Source of the DNA: Chloroflexota bacterium
Lineage (GTDB): Bacteria; Chloroflexota; Limnocylindria; Limnocylindrales; CSP1-4
Length of the DNA stretch: 38,986 nucleotides
Assembly (NCBI GenBank): GCA_025454515.1
Contig: JALOOH010000002.1
Span: 1 to 38,986 of the forward strand
Direction of reading: 5' to 3'
In this document: positions 23,137-31,337 of the stretch, in pieces
Layout of the letters: every line of letters starts with the position of its first letter
Position numbering within the stretch: position 1 is the stretch's first letter
The notes under the pieces: model-generated
Database searches by the model: none
What the model saw: the letters and a program-made list of their open reading frames with translations, nothing else
Told to the model about the DNA's origin: nothing
Position numbers and translations under genes: made by a program

Positions 23137-24762
23137 GTGATCCTTCCGCTCGGGTCCATGGGCGCACCGCAGCCCGACGCTCCCGCCCGCATCGGTGCGG
23201 ACGGGAGCGTCGCTGCCGTGCCCGGCGGGAGCGGCGCGACACCACTCGTCGAGCTGCGAGGGGTCACGAAGACCTTCGGTGACATCGTCGCCGACGACGA
23301 CGTCCACCTCGCCATCGCGGAGGGCGAGATCCACGCCCTCCTGGGCGAGAACGGTGCCGGCAAGACGACCCTCATGCGGGTCCTCGCCGGGCTCACCCGC
23401 CCCGACGACGGCGACATCCGGTGGCGCGGGGCACCCGTCCACATCGGGTCGCCCGCCGATGCGATCGGTCTCGGGATCGGCATGATGCACCAGCACGACA
23501 TGCTGGTCTCCACGCTCACGGTGGAGGAGAACTTCGAGCTCGCTCGACCCCGGCCGCCGCTCGCCCTCGGCCTGGCGGACACGCGCGGTCGCGTGGCCGC
23601 CCTCACGCAGCGCTACGGCATCGACGTCCGGCCCGACCAGCGCGTCGAGACCCTCACCGTCGGCCAGCGGCAGTGGGTGAACCTGCTCCGGATCCTCGAC
23701 GGTCCCGAGGTCCGTCTCCTGATCCTCGACGAGCCGACCGCCTCCCTGACCCAATCCGAACGCGACGACGTCTTCCGGACGCTGCGCCACCTCCGGGCTG
23801 GCGGTGTCGCGGTCATCCTCATCGTCCACAAACTCGGCGAGGTCTTCGAGATCGCGGATCGCGCGACCGTCATGCGCGCCGGTCGGGTGGTCGCGACGCG
23901 GCCCGTCGCCGAGACGTCCAAGGAGGAGCTCGCGGCCCTCATGGTCGGCCACGCGGTCGAGACGCGGCTGGCGGGCGCGACGAAGGCCCCGGGCGAGGTC
24001 ATCCTCTCCGTCGCGGGACTCCAGACGACCGGTGCAGCGCGCGATCTCGTCGACGTCTCGTTCGAGGTCCGACGGGGCGAGATCGTCGGCGTGGCGGGAG
24101 TCGACGGCAACGGCCAGCGGGAGCTCGGCGAGTGCCTCGCCGGCATCCGGCGCCCCTCGGCGGGGCGGATCGAGGTCCGCGGGGGCGACGTCACCGGCAC
24201 GACGCCCCCCGAGCTCACCCGGCTCGGCGTCGCGCGCGTGCCGGAGGATCGCCAGGAGCACGGCCTCGCACTCGGGCTGCGCATCTGGGAGAACATCCAT
24301 CTCGGACGGAGCGCGAGCCGGCACCTCGTCCGGCGGGGCGTCGTCGACACCGCTCGGGCTCGGCGCCTCGCGGCCGACCTTGCCGCGCGCTTCGACGTGC
24401 GGGCACAGGACCTCGAGCATCCCGTGGGCGAGCTCTCCGGAGGCAACCAGCAGAAGGTCATCCTCGCGCGCGAGCTGGGCGACGATGCCGACCTCGTGGT
24501 CGCGATGAACCCGACGCGGGGACTGGACATCTCCGCCACGCAGTTCGTGTACGAGCAGCTCGCGGCGGCTCGCTCCCGCGGAGGCGGGGTGCTCCTCGTG
24601 TCGTTCGACCTCGACGAGCTCCTCGGGATCTGCGACCGCGTCCTCGTGATGTCCGGGGGCCGGATCGCCGGCGAGGTCTCCGGAGCGGGCGCCGACCGCA
24701 CTCTCATCGGCATGCTGATGGGCGGCGAGCACCACGTGGTCGCCGGGGACGTGGCGCTGTGA
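23137..24762 (+). CDS. ABC transporter double ATP-binding protein (nucleoside/BMP class)
   Basis: A 541-aa ATPase with two nucleotide-binding domains in tandem, the form used by sugar and nucleoside importers. The first domain has Walker A LGENGAGKTT, a modified signature LTVGQRQWV, Walker B LLILDEPTASL and His switch IVHKLGEV. The second has the usual degenerate P-loop GVDGNGQREL, signature LSGGNQQKVILARE and MNPTRGLDIS, where the catalytic Glu is replaced as in the family. GTG 23137 is given as start; ATG 23158 is equally possible because neither has a strong ribosome site. Its stop overlaps the first permease start. No damage is seen. Confidence 0.93.
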   Translation: MILPLGSMGAPQPDAPARIGADGSVAAVPGGSGATPLVELRGVTKTFGDIVADDDVHLAIAEGEIHALLGENGAGKTTLMRVLAGLTRPDDGDIRWRGAPVHIGSPADAIGLGIGMMHQHDMLVSTLTVEENFELARPRPPLALGLADTRGRVAALTQRYGIDVRPDQRVETLTVGQRQWVNLLRILDGPEVRLLILDEPTASLTQSERDDVFRTLRHLRAGGVAVILIVHKLGEVFEIADRATVMRAGRVVATRPVAETSKEELAALMVGHAVETRLAGATKAPGEVILSVAGLQTTGAARDLVDVSFEVRRGEIVGVAGVDGNGQRELGECLAGIRRPSAGRIEVRGGDVTGTTPPELTRLGVARVPEDRQEHGLALGLRIWENIHLGRSASRHLVRRGVVDTARARRLAADLAARFDVRAQDLEHPVGELSGGNQQKVILARELGDDADLVVAMNPTRGLDISATQFVYEQLAAARSRGGGVLLVSFDLDELLGICDRVLVMSGGRIAGEVSGAGADRTLIGMLMGGEHHVVAGDVAL

Positions 24763-25880
24763 CGGACGGAGCGACCGCCGCCGGGCGAGGTGCGACGATC
24801 GTGGCCGCGGCCGGCCGGATGGCGCGCGCCACCGCGATCAACGGCTTCATCGTCCTCCTCGGGCTGGTCGTCAGCGGGACGCTCCTCGCGCTCACGGGGG
24901 CGGATGTGGCCGCTGCCGCCGAGGCCCTCGTCGGCGGGTCCATCGGCAGCCCCGAGGCGATCCGGCAGTCGCTGGTGCAGGCGACCCCGATCCTCATCGC
25001 CGGTCTCGGCGTCAGCTTCGCCCTGCGGGCCGGGCTCGTGAACATCGGTGCGGACGGCCAGCTCTACATGGGCGCCCTCTTCGCCTCGGTCGTCGCGATC
25101 TTCGGCCCCCAGCTGCCCTGGCCGATCGCATCGATCGTCATGCTCGGCGCCGCGCTGGTCGGCGGGTTCCTCTGGGGCGCACTCCCGGGCTGGATGCGCG
25201 CGCGTCTGGGGATGAGCGAGGTCATCACGACCCTGCTCCTCAACTTCGTCGCCTTCTGGATCGTGAGCTGGGCGGTGCACGACCCGATCCGCGATCCGCT
25301 CGGCGGCGGCTACCCGTGGACCCCCGAGGTCCCGGACGCAGCCCGACTCCCCGCCCTCCGGATGGGCGGCCTCATCATCCCGTCGGGGATCCTGCTGGGC
25401 CTGGCCATCGCCGCCGTCATCTCGTTCGTCCTCCACAGGACGCAGTTCGGCTTCGAGCTCCGTGTCCTCGGGGACAGCCCCGCGGCGGCTCGGTGGTCGG
25501 GGATCCCCGTCTCGCGCCGGATCGTCGCTGCCCTCGCGATCAGCGGCGGCCTCGCCGGGCTCGCGGGTGCCGCCGAGCTCGCGGGCAACCAGCTTCGTCT
25601 CTCGGACTTCTTCTCCCCCGGCTTCGGCTTCACCGCGCTCGTCGTCGCGCTCGTCGGGCGCGCGACGCCGTCCGGGACGGTCGCGGCCGCTCTGTTCTTC
25701 GGGGCGCTCGCCGCCGGCGGGGGCTCGATGGAGCGGGTCGCGCAGGTGCCCGCGTCGACCGGGCTCGTCGTCCAGGGGACGGTCATCGCGATCCTCGTCG
25801 CGTCGCGTTCCGCCGCTGCCCGGTCCCTCGCCAGCCGCGTGCGTCGCCTCGTCGCCCGCCCGAGGGTCGGGGTCGCCTGA
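24759..25880 (+). CDS. ABC transporter permease 1 (nucleoside/BMP class)
   Basis: A 373-aa inner-membrane permease of the BPD_transp_2 family (YufP/NupP-like). About eight to ten hydrophobic segments are visible, with the marker sequences LRAGLVNIGADGQLYMGALFAS and MSEVITTLLLNFVAFW, and GFELRVLGDSPAAARWSGIPV, which faces the ATPase. The GTG at 24759 overlaps the ATPase stop by four bases. It pairs with the following permease as a heterodimer, normal for this class. The basic C-terminal tail (VRRLVARPRV) is short. Confidence 0.92.
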   Translation: MTDGATAAGRGATIVAAAGRMARATAINGFIVLLGLVVSGTLLALTGADVAAAAEALVGGSIGSPEAIRQSLVQATPILIAGLGVSFALRAGLVNIGADGQLYMGALFASVVAIFGPQLPWPIASIVMLGAALVGGFLWGALPGWMRARLGMSEVITTLLLNFVAFWIVSWAVHDPIRDPLGGGYPWTPEVPDAARLPALRMGGLIIPSGILLGLAIAAVISFVLHRTQFGFELRVLGDSPAAARWSGIPVSRRIVAALAISGGLAGLAGAAELAGNQLRLSDFFSPGFGFTALVVALVGRATPSGTVAAALFFGALAAGGGSMERVAQVPASTGLVVQGTVIAILVASRSAAARSLASRVRRLVARPRVGVA

Positions 25881-26812
25881 TGGACGATCTCATCACGATC
25901 TTCTGGTCCTCCGCGTTCATCGCGGCGGCGATCCGCTTCTCCATCCCGATCATGCTCGCCGGGATCGGTGAGGCGATCTCGGAGCGGGGCGGCGTCATCA
26001 ACATCGGCCTCGAGGGGATGATGCTCGCGGGCGCATTCGGCGCGGTCGTGGGCTCGGATGTCACCGGGAACGCCTGGCTGGGCCTCGTCTTCGGGATCGG
26101 CGCAGCCGTGCTCATCACGCTTCCGCACGGGTTCATCTCGATCAACCTCGGCGGCGACCAGATCGTGAGCGGCGTCTCGCTCAACCTCGTCGCGCTCGGG
26201 CTGACGACGTTCCTCTTCCGGCAGATGTTCGGGATCACAGACCAGCCGCAGGTCGAGGGGTTCGAGCCGCTCGAGATCCCCGTCCTGTCCGACCTTCCCG
26301 TCCTCGGCCCGGCGGTCTTCTCCCAGTCGATCCTCTTCTTCATCGCCGTCGGACTCGGTCTCGTCTTCTGGGCGGTGCTGTTCCGGACCCGTCCGGGCCT
26401 CCGATGGCGGGCCGCCGGCGACGACCCGGCTGCGCTCGACAGCGTGGGCATCCCGGTCTCGCGCACGCGCTGGGGCGCGCTCCTCCTCTGCGCGGCGCTC
26501 GCGGGGATGGCGGGCGCGGCGATCTCGCTCGGCCAGCTCTTCACGTTCATCGAGAACATGACCGGCGGGGCGGGTTACGTCGCACTCGCGCTCGTGATCG
26601 TCGCCAGATGGAACCCGCTCTGGGCGATCGTCGTCGCGGTGGCGTTCGGCGCCGCGGAAGCGATCGCCGTCCGCATCCAGGCGGGCGGGATCACGCTCAT
26701 CCCGTACCAGCTCTCCCTCATGCTGCCGTACGTGCTCACGCTCGTCGTGTACGCCCTCGCTGCCCGGTCCGGCCACGCGCCGCGTGCCCTGGGGAAGCCG
26801 TTCGTCAAGTGA
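25880..26812 (+). CDS. ABC transporter permease 2 (nucleoside/BMP class)
   Basis: A 310-aa second permease of the same importer (YufQ/NupQ-like). Markers are ISERGGVINIGLEGMMLAGAF, INLGGDQIVSGVSLNLVALGLTTFLFR and GLRWRAAGDDPAALDSVGIPV. Roughly eight membrane segments. The ATG shares a base with the preceding stop (TGATG), and its own stop overlaps the GTG of the hydroxyacid dehydrogenase. That coupling shows the dehydrogenase belongs to the importer operon. Confidence 0.92.
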   Translation: MDDLITIFWSSAFIAAAIRFSIPIMLAGIGEAISERGGVINIGLEGMMLAGAFGAVVGSDVTGNAWLGLVFGIGAAVLITLPHGFISINLGGDQIVSGVSLNLVALGLTTFLFRQMFGITDQPQVEGFEPLEIPVLSDLPVLGPAVFSQSILFFIAVGLGLVFWAVLFRTRPGLRWRAAGDDPAALDSVGIPVSRTRWGALLLCAALAGMAGAAISLGQLFTFIENMTGGAGYVALALVIVARWNPLWAIVVAVAFGAAEAIAVRIQAGGITLIPYQLSLMLPYVLTLVVYALAARSGHAPRALGKPFVK

Positions 26813-27819
26813 CGGGCACGCCCGCGGGTCCGCCCAAGCGCCGGTCACGTGGCGCGCTGCCCCTCGTTGTCCTCCTCGACGACTGGCAGCGCTCGGCGCT
26901 CGGCTCCGCCGACTGGGAGCGGCTGCGCGGCCGGGCGCGGGTCCGGGCGATCGCCCGGCCGCTCCCCGACGCGGACGCGGTCGTGTCCGCGCTGCGCCAC
27001 GCGACCGTCGTCGTCGCGATGCGCGAGCGGACCCCGTTCACCGCCGGGCTGCTCGCCCGGCTGCCCGAGCTCCGACTCCTCGTCACGACCGGCGCCCGGA
27101 ACGATGCGATCGACTTCCCCGCGGCCGCCGCACAGGGGATCGTCGTATCGGCCACGCAGTCGGCGCCCGTGGATGCCGCGGAGCTCACGTGGGCGCTCAT
27201 CCTCGGCGCGCTCCGCGCGATCCCGGCGCAGAGCGCCCGCCTCCGGCGCGGCAGGTGGACGGGCCCGCTCGGCCGCTCGCTCTCCGGTCGGACGCTCGGC
27301 GTCGTGGGCCTCGGCCGGCTCGGTGGTCACGTGGCGCGGGTCGGCCTGGCATTCGGGATGGACGTCGTCGCCTGGAGCGCCAACCTCACCGATGCGCGCT
27401 GTGCGGAGGTCGGCGTGCGGCGCGCCCCTGCGCTCGCGTCGCTCCTCGAGACGAGCGACGTCGTGACGATCCACCTGCGCCTCTCGGACCGGACCCGGGG
27501 ACTCATCGGGGAGGCCGCGCTCCGGCGCATGCGGCCCGACGCGACCCTCGTGAACACGAGCCGCGGAGCCATCGTGGACGAGGCTGCCCTCATCCGCGCC
27601 TGTCGCGAGGGATGGATCGCCGGCGCGGCGCTCGACGTCTTCGACGAGGAGCCGCTGCCGCCGGATCACCCCTTCCGGCGGCTGCCGAACGTCCTCGCCA
27701 CCCCGCACCTGGGGTACGTCGCGGACCGTTCGTGGACGAACTGGTACGCGGAGGCCCTCGAGGCCGTGGAGGCGTGGCTCGACGGTGCCCCGATCCGTAC
27801 GCTGACCGCGGGCGACTGA
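26809..27819 (+). CDS. D-isomer-specific 2-hydroxyacid dehydrogenase
   Basis: A 336-aa NAD(P)-dependent dehydrogenase of the PGDH/hydroxypyruvate-reductase type. The Rossmann motif is GVVGLGRLGGHVA; the catalytic set is Arg in VNTSRGAIVDE, Glu in DVFDEEPLPPDHP and His in ATPHLGYV. VTTGARNDAIDFPAA is the substrate-domain marker. It reduces a 2-keto acid or oxidises a D-2-hydroxy acid; the FAD/Fe-S enzyme at 859 could act on the same product class, but this is speculative. GTG 26809 overlaps the permease stop by four bases. It is the last gene of the importer operon, facing the minus-strand genes. Substrate unknown. Confidence 0.9.
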   Translation: MTGTPAGPPKRRSRGALPLVVLLDDWQRSALGSADWERLRGRARVRAIARPLPDADAVVSALRHATVVVAMRERTPFTAGLLARLPELRLLVTTGARNDAIDFPAAAAQGIVVSATQSAPVDAAELTWALILGALRAIPAQSARLRRGRWTGPLGRSLSGRTLGVVGLGRLGGHVARVGLAFGMDVVAWSANLTDARCAEVGVRRAPALASLLETSDVVTIHLRLSDRTRGLIGEAALRRMRPDATLVNTSRGAIVDEAALIRACREGWIAGAALDVFDEEPLPPDHPFRRLPNVLATPHLGYVADRSWTNWYAEALEAVEAWLDGAPIRTLTAGD

Positions 27820-27848
27820 GGGTCCCGGGGCCCCTGGGCCCGCGACGC

Positions 27849-27876
27849 TCAGCGCCAGGCCATCAGCGCCAGGTCA
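27849..27876. repeat. Tandem 14-base repeat in convergent gap
   Basis: TCAGCGCCAGGCCA followed directly by TCAGCGCCAGGTCA (13 of 14 identical), between two convergent stops. The same gap begins with GGGTCCCGGGGCCCC, which is hairpin-prone. It may help end transcription from both sides; no U-tract. Confidence 0.4.
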
Positions 27877-27894
27877 CGGGACGGGCGGCCCGGC

Positions 27895-29385
27895 CTATCC
27901 CCAGCGCTTCACGACCACCTTGCGCTCGGTGAAGAACAGCACCGACTCTGACCGGCCGTGGAGGTCGCCGTACCCGGTCTCCTTCATCCCGCCGAGGGTG
28001 GCGTACGCGGCAGTCGCCGCCACGCCGACGTTGACCCCGATGTTCCCGGTGGTCGATTCGTGCTCGAAGCGTCGCGCCGCCGATCCGCTCGTCGTGAAGA
28101 GGATCCCGGTGTGGCCGAACCGGCTGCGCCGGATCAGGCCGATGGCCTCGTCGAGCGAGTCGGCGCGGATGACGCTCGCGACCGGCCCGAAGACCTCCTC
28201 CTGGGCGATCGTCATCTCCGGCGTCACGTCCTCGAGGATGGTCGGTCCCACGAAGGAGCCGTTCGGGTATCCGTCCACCTCCGGGTGCCGCCCGTCGAGG
28301 ACCTCCCGCGCCCCCTGCTCGAGCGCCGTGTCGATCATCCCGACGATCCGGGCCCGCGCCCTCTGCGTCACGACCGGTCCGAGGTCAACGGTCTCGTCGA
28401 GTCCGTTGCCCAGCTTCATCGCGCGGGCGGCAGGGAGGAGCCGTTCCATGAGCGGCCCGTAGACGTCGCCGACGGGGACGAGGACCGACCCGGCGAGGCA
28501 CCGCTGCCCGGCCGCGCCGAAGAACGAGCTGATGATCGCCGGCACGGTGATGTCGAGGTCGGCGTCGGGCATGACGACGAAGTGGTTCTTCGCGCCGCCG
28601 GCGACCTGTCCGCGCTTGCCGAGCGCGGCGGCGTCCGCGTAGAGCTTGGCGCCGACCGGGCTCGACCCGACGAACGAGAAGCCCTGGGTGAGCGGATGCC
28701 GCATCAGCGCATCCACCACGTCGTGACTGCCGTGCACGAGGTTGATGACGCCGGGCGGGAAGCCGCAGCGGTCGATGAGCTCGAAGACCTTGACCTGGGA
28801 GACCGGGACCGTCGAGCTCGGCTTGTTCACGTAGGCGTTGCCGCAGGCGACGGCATACGGCAGGTACTCAAGGGGGACGAGCATCGGGAAGTTGAACGAG
28901 GGGACCATGAAGAAGACGCCCATCGGGACGTTGGTGACCTGGAGGTCGATGTTGGGCGAGACCGTGTCGTGGACGTACCCCTTCATGAGCGACGGGATGC
29001 CGCACGCGCATTCGACCTCCTCGATCGCGCGTCGAAGTTCCATCCGCGCGTCGGAGATCGTCTTGCCCATCTCCTGGACGAGCGTGCGCGACAGCTCCTC
29101 GAGGTTCTCCTCCATGAGCTGCTTGAGGACGAAGAACGGCCGGGCCCGCTTGACGGGCGGCTCCTTCCGCCAGGACTCGAAGGCCTGCTGTGCGACGCGG
29201 GCGGCCTCGTCCACCTCGTCGGCCGTCGACATCGGCACGCGCGCCACGACCTCCCCGGTCGCGGGGTTCACGACGTCGCGGATGTCGGCCGAGCGGGATT
29301 CGACCCACCTGCCACCGACATAGTTGCGCAGCGTTCCGTGGTGCGCCTGGGGGACGGGCAGCAGGCTCGGATCAGGCGTGGTCAT
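27895..29385 (-). CDS. Methylmalonate-semialdehyde dehydrogenase-like (CoA-acylating ALDH)
   Basis: A 496-aa aldehyde dehydrogenase of the MMSDH branch. It has GAKNH where most ALDHs have LGGK, nucleophile Cys296 in GAAGQRCLAGS, FSFVGSSPVGAKLY, EEVFGPVASVI and C-terminal GMKETGYGDLHG, all typical of MMSDH, which turns malonate or methylmalonate semialdehyde into acetyl- or propionyl-CoA with NAD and CoA. The cofactor strand VNKPSSTVP differs from the usual VLKPSE. AGGAGA lies before the ATG. It could finish a route in which an omega-aminotransferase (8268) makes malonate semialdehyde from beta-alanine. It follows the AA_synth gene by 53 bases and is probably co-transcribed. Confidence 0.9.
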   Translation of the reverse strand: MTTPDPSLLPVPQAHHGTLRNYVGGRWVESRSADIRDVVNPATGEVVARVPMSTADEVDEAARVAQQAFESWRKEPPVKRARPFFVLKQLMEENLEELSRTLVQEMGKTISDARMELRRAIEEVECACGIPSLMKGYVHDTVSPNIDLQVTNVPMGVFFMVPSFNFPMLVPLEYLPYAVACGNAYVNKPSSTVPVSQVKVFELIDRCGFPPGVINLVHGSHDVVDALMRHPLTQGFSFVGSSPVGAKLYADAAALGKRGQVAGGAKNHFVVMPDADLDITVPAIISSFFGAAGQRCLAGSVLVPVGDVYGPLMERLLPAARAMKLGNGLDETVDLGPVVTQRARARIVGMIDTALEQGAREVLDGRHPEVDGYPNGSFVGPTILEDVTPEMTIAQEEVFGPVASVIRADSLDEAIGLIRRSRFGHTGILFTTSGSAARRFEHESTTGNIGVNVGVAATAAYATLGGMKETGYGDLHGRSESVLFFTERKVVVKRWG

Positions 29386-29438
29386 CGGGAGATCTCCTGT
29401 GAAGGCTCGTTCGAGGGCCCGATCGGATGGCGGCACGA

Positions 29439-30011
29439 TCAGCGGAGTCCGTCCTCGCCCTTCGCGTCCTCGATGGTCAGGCCCCCGAGGCGGAAGTTCG
29501 GGCGGCCGCGGCTCGAGCCGGCGAGGACGACGACGACCTCGTCCGGCTCGGGCGCATCCGCGATGCGGACGGTGATCGTGTCGTAGTGCGAGCGCACGAA
29601 CAGCGCGTCCTTGTAGGCGAGCGGGACGTCGAGTTCGGCGCCCATCGCGCCGCGCTTGCCGGTGGAGGAGATCCAGGCCTTCCCGCCGCCGACCGCCTCG
29701 CGGAGCCGGTCCGCGAGGACCGACGTGAGGAAGGCGTGCGTGTGCTCGACCTCTCCGCTCGTGCCGACGAGTGCGGCCTTGCCGTATCCCTGCACCGGGC
29801 CGCCCATCGCCTCGACGAGCATGCGGCCGAGCGTCACGCCGAGCTCGCGGCTCGGCTCGACGATCTCCGACAGGTCCTCGGAGTAGCGGCCCGCGTACGG
29901 GTTGCGCACGACGGCCGCGACCGCGACCTTGCGCAGCGGCGGGTCGACATCGATCCCGGTCTCCTTCACCACGTCCTCGACGACCGTGACGAACTTGCGG
30001 ACCTCGATCAT
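29439..30011 (-). CDS. AA_synth (DUF1185) family protein
   Basis: A 190-aa protein of the family called amino acid synthesis (DUF1185). Family sequences visible are VVRNPYAGRYSEDLS, GKAALVGTSGEVEHTHAFLT, AWISSTGKRGAMGAELDVPLAYKDALFVRSHYD and ADAPEPDEVVV-like tail (here IADAPEPDEVVV). The true reaction is not known to me; the family name rests on weak evidence. GGAGGAG lies about 7 bases before the ATG. It leads a two-gene minus-strand unit with the semialdehyde dehydrogenase, so it may act on an amino acid or amide intermediate of the same island. Confidence 0.85.
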   Translation of the reverse strand: MIEVRKFVTVVEDVVKETGIDVDPPLRKVAVAAVVRNPYAGRYSEDLSEIVEPSRELGVTLGRMLVEAMGGPVQGYGKAALVGTSGEVEHTHAFLTSVLADRLREAVGGGKAWISSTGKRGAMGAELDVPLAYKDALFVRSHYDTITVRIADAPEPDEVVVVLAGSSRGRPNFRLGGLTIEDAKGEDGLR

Positions 30012-30054
30012 GCGACTGCTCCTCCGCCGGCGGGCGACGGGACGCTCCGTGCAC

Positions 30055-30081
30055 TCTGTGCCGTACAGACGACAGATTACA
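30055..30081 (-). promoter_or_regulatory. Possible promoter/operator of the AA_synth-MMSDH unit
   Basis: On the minus strand a TGTAAT (30081-30076) could be a -10; no clear -35. Just downstream lies an inverted repeat TCTGT...ACAGA (30055-30059 / 30072-30076) containing ACAGACGACAG, which loosely resembles the AGACA sites at 3900, 16104 and 22016. Weak evidence. Confidence 0.3.
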
Positions 30082-30126
30082 CGAAGCGATGGGAGGACAC
30101 GATGCCCGGGCCCCGGGAATCACGGA

Positions 30127-30149
30127 CCCCGCCGGCCTTGCCGGCGGGG
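30127..30149 (-). terminator. Strong GC hairpin just downstream of tRNA-Ala
   Basis: CCCCGCCGGC (30127-30136), loop CTT, GCCGGCGGGG (30140-30149): a perfect 10-base-pair stem starting four bases after the tRNA CCA end on the minus strand. There is no U-tract, but position and stability fit a tRNA transcription end. Confidence 0.55.
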
Positions 30150-30152
30150 CGG

Positions 30153-30228
30153 TGGTGGAGATGAGGGGACTCGAACCCCTGACCCCCGCGATGCGAACGC
30201 GGTGCTCTCCCAGCTGAGCTACATCCCC
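30153..30228 (-). tRNA. tRNA-Ala (anticodon CGC)
   Basis: Read on the minus strand the 76-base gene begins GGGGATG and ends CATCTCC, A discriminator and an encoded CCA. The acceptor stem has one G-U pair. The D arm is AGCTCAGCTGGGAGAGC, the anticodon stem CCGCG/CGCGG closes loop TTCGCAT (anticodon CGC, reading GCG), and the T arm has GGTTCGAGTCC. The variable loop is short. All elements are regular. Confidence 0.95.
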
Positions 30229-30241
30229 ACGAGGCCGGCGG

Positions 30242-30250
30242 ATTCTAGCA
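30242..30250 (-). promoter_or_regulatory. Extended -10 promoter for tRNA-Ala
   Basis: TGC-TAGAAT on the minus strand (30250-30242) is an extended -10 with predicted start about seven bases before the mature tRNA 5' end at 30228. No -35 match seen. Confidence 0.45.
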
Positions 30251-30308
30251 CAGGGACGCCGGCGCGCCCGTCGGGACGAGCGGTCCGGCGAGGTCCACGA
30301 TAGGACCG

Positions 30309-31268
30309 ATGGGAGATGAGACCGGACTCATCCTCGGGCTTCTCGCCGCCGTCGTGTGGGGGAGCCAGGACGTCCTCGTAGCGTTCGCCGGGCGCCGCGT
30401 GGGCGGCGTCGTGTCCGCGCTCGGCATCGTCGGCACCTCCTGCTGCATCATCGTCGCGCTCGCGGCCGTCCAGGGCGTCGCTCCGCCCTCCGAGCCCGCC
30501 GTGCTCGCCGCATCGATGGCCGCGGGTGCGATCTCGGCCTTCGGGTTCGCCTGCTTCTACACCGCGCTCAGGCTCGGGCCGGTCTCGGTCGCCAGCCCGA
30601 CGGTCGCAGTCTACGGGGGCCTCGGGGCCCTCCTGGCGGTCGTCTTCCTCGGCGAGAGCCTCGGTCCCGCACAGGCCACCGGGGTGGTCGCCGCCACCCT
30701 CGGGATCGCCCTCGTGGCGGTCACCGTCGCTCCCGGCGAGTCGAGACCGCGGTTCACCGGCCCGGGCGTCCCGTTCGCGCTCGCCGCGCTCGTCGCATGG
30801 TCGGTCAGCACCGTGGTGCTCACGACGGCGATCCGGGAGGTCGGGTGGCTCTCGGCGGCGGTCGCCCAGCGTCCGACGAACGTGCTCGTCCTGGTCGCCA
30901 TGCTCGCGGTCATCCGGTGGCGTGGTGCTCGTCAGGAGGACCTGCCCCCGCTCGCCCCCGAGCCGGAGCCGGTCATCGACATCGCGGCTGCTGCGGCGGA
31001 CGGCCGCGGCGCCCGGATCTCCCGGAGCCTGTCGGCTCACCCCTACCGGATCCTCGTCGTCGGTGGGACGTTCGAGAGCATCGGGTTCGTCGCGTTCGCG
31101 TACGGCCTGCAGATCGCTCCGGCCTGGCTCGTCGCGCTCGCGAGCTCGCTCGGCCCGATGGTCACGATCGCCGCCGGCGTGGTCCTGTTCGGCGAGAGGC
31201 CGCGCCGGGTGCAATGGGCCGGGATCGGGCTCGTGTTCGCGGGGATCGCGCTCGTGGCCGTGGGCTGA
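30309..31268 (+). CDS. EamA/DMT-family transporter, copy 1
   Basis: A 319-aa inner-membrane protein with about ten hydrophobic helices arranged as two EamA repeats, the drug/metabolite transporter fold that exports or exchanges small metabolites. Markers are AAVVWGSQDVLVAFAGRRVGG, CFYTALRLGPVSVASPTVAVYGGLGALLAVVFLGE and, in the second half, SLGPMVTIAAGVVLFGERPRRVQWAGIGLVFAGIALVAVG. A charged loop (EPEPVIDIAAAAADGRGAR) separates the halves. ATG 30309 lies six bases after CCACGATA, a sequence repeated in front of the next gene; the leader seems very short and no ribosome site is seen. It is a tandem duplicate of the following gene. Substrate unknown. Confidence 0.88.
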   Translation: MGDETGLILGLLAAVVWGSQDVLVAFAGRRVGGVVSALGIVGTSCCIIVALAAVQGVAPPSEPAVLAASMAAGAISAFGFACFYTALRLGPVSVASPTVAVYGGLGALLAVVFLGESLGPAQATGVVAATLGIALVAVTVAPGESRPRFTGPGVPFALAALVAWSVSTVVLTTAIREVGWLSAAVAQRPTNVLVLVAMLAVIRWRGARQEDLPPLAPEPEPVIDIAAAAADGRGARISRSLSAHPYRILVVGGTFESIGFVAFAYGLQIAPAWLVALASSLGPMVTIAAGVVLFGERPRRVQWAGIGLVFAGIALVAVG

Positions 31269-31300
31269 GGCGCCCCCGGCATCCCGGCGGGCGGCGATGG

Positions 31301-31316
31301 CGCCACGCGTGTGGCG
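31301..31316. terminator. Hairpin between tandem EamA genes
   Basis: CGCCAC (31301-31306), loop GCGT, GTGGCG (31311-31316). It falls between the first EamA stop and the second start and argues that GTG 31311 is not the real start. No U-tract. Confidence 0.35.
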
Positions 31317-31337
31317 TCGACCCGCCACGATACGTGG

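Noticed and set aside
31311-31337. GTG 31311 as start of the second EamA transporter
   Set aside because: It lies in a hairpin stem, has no ribosome site, and ATG 31338 matches the start context of the duplicate gene.
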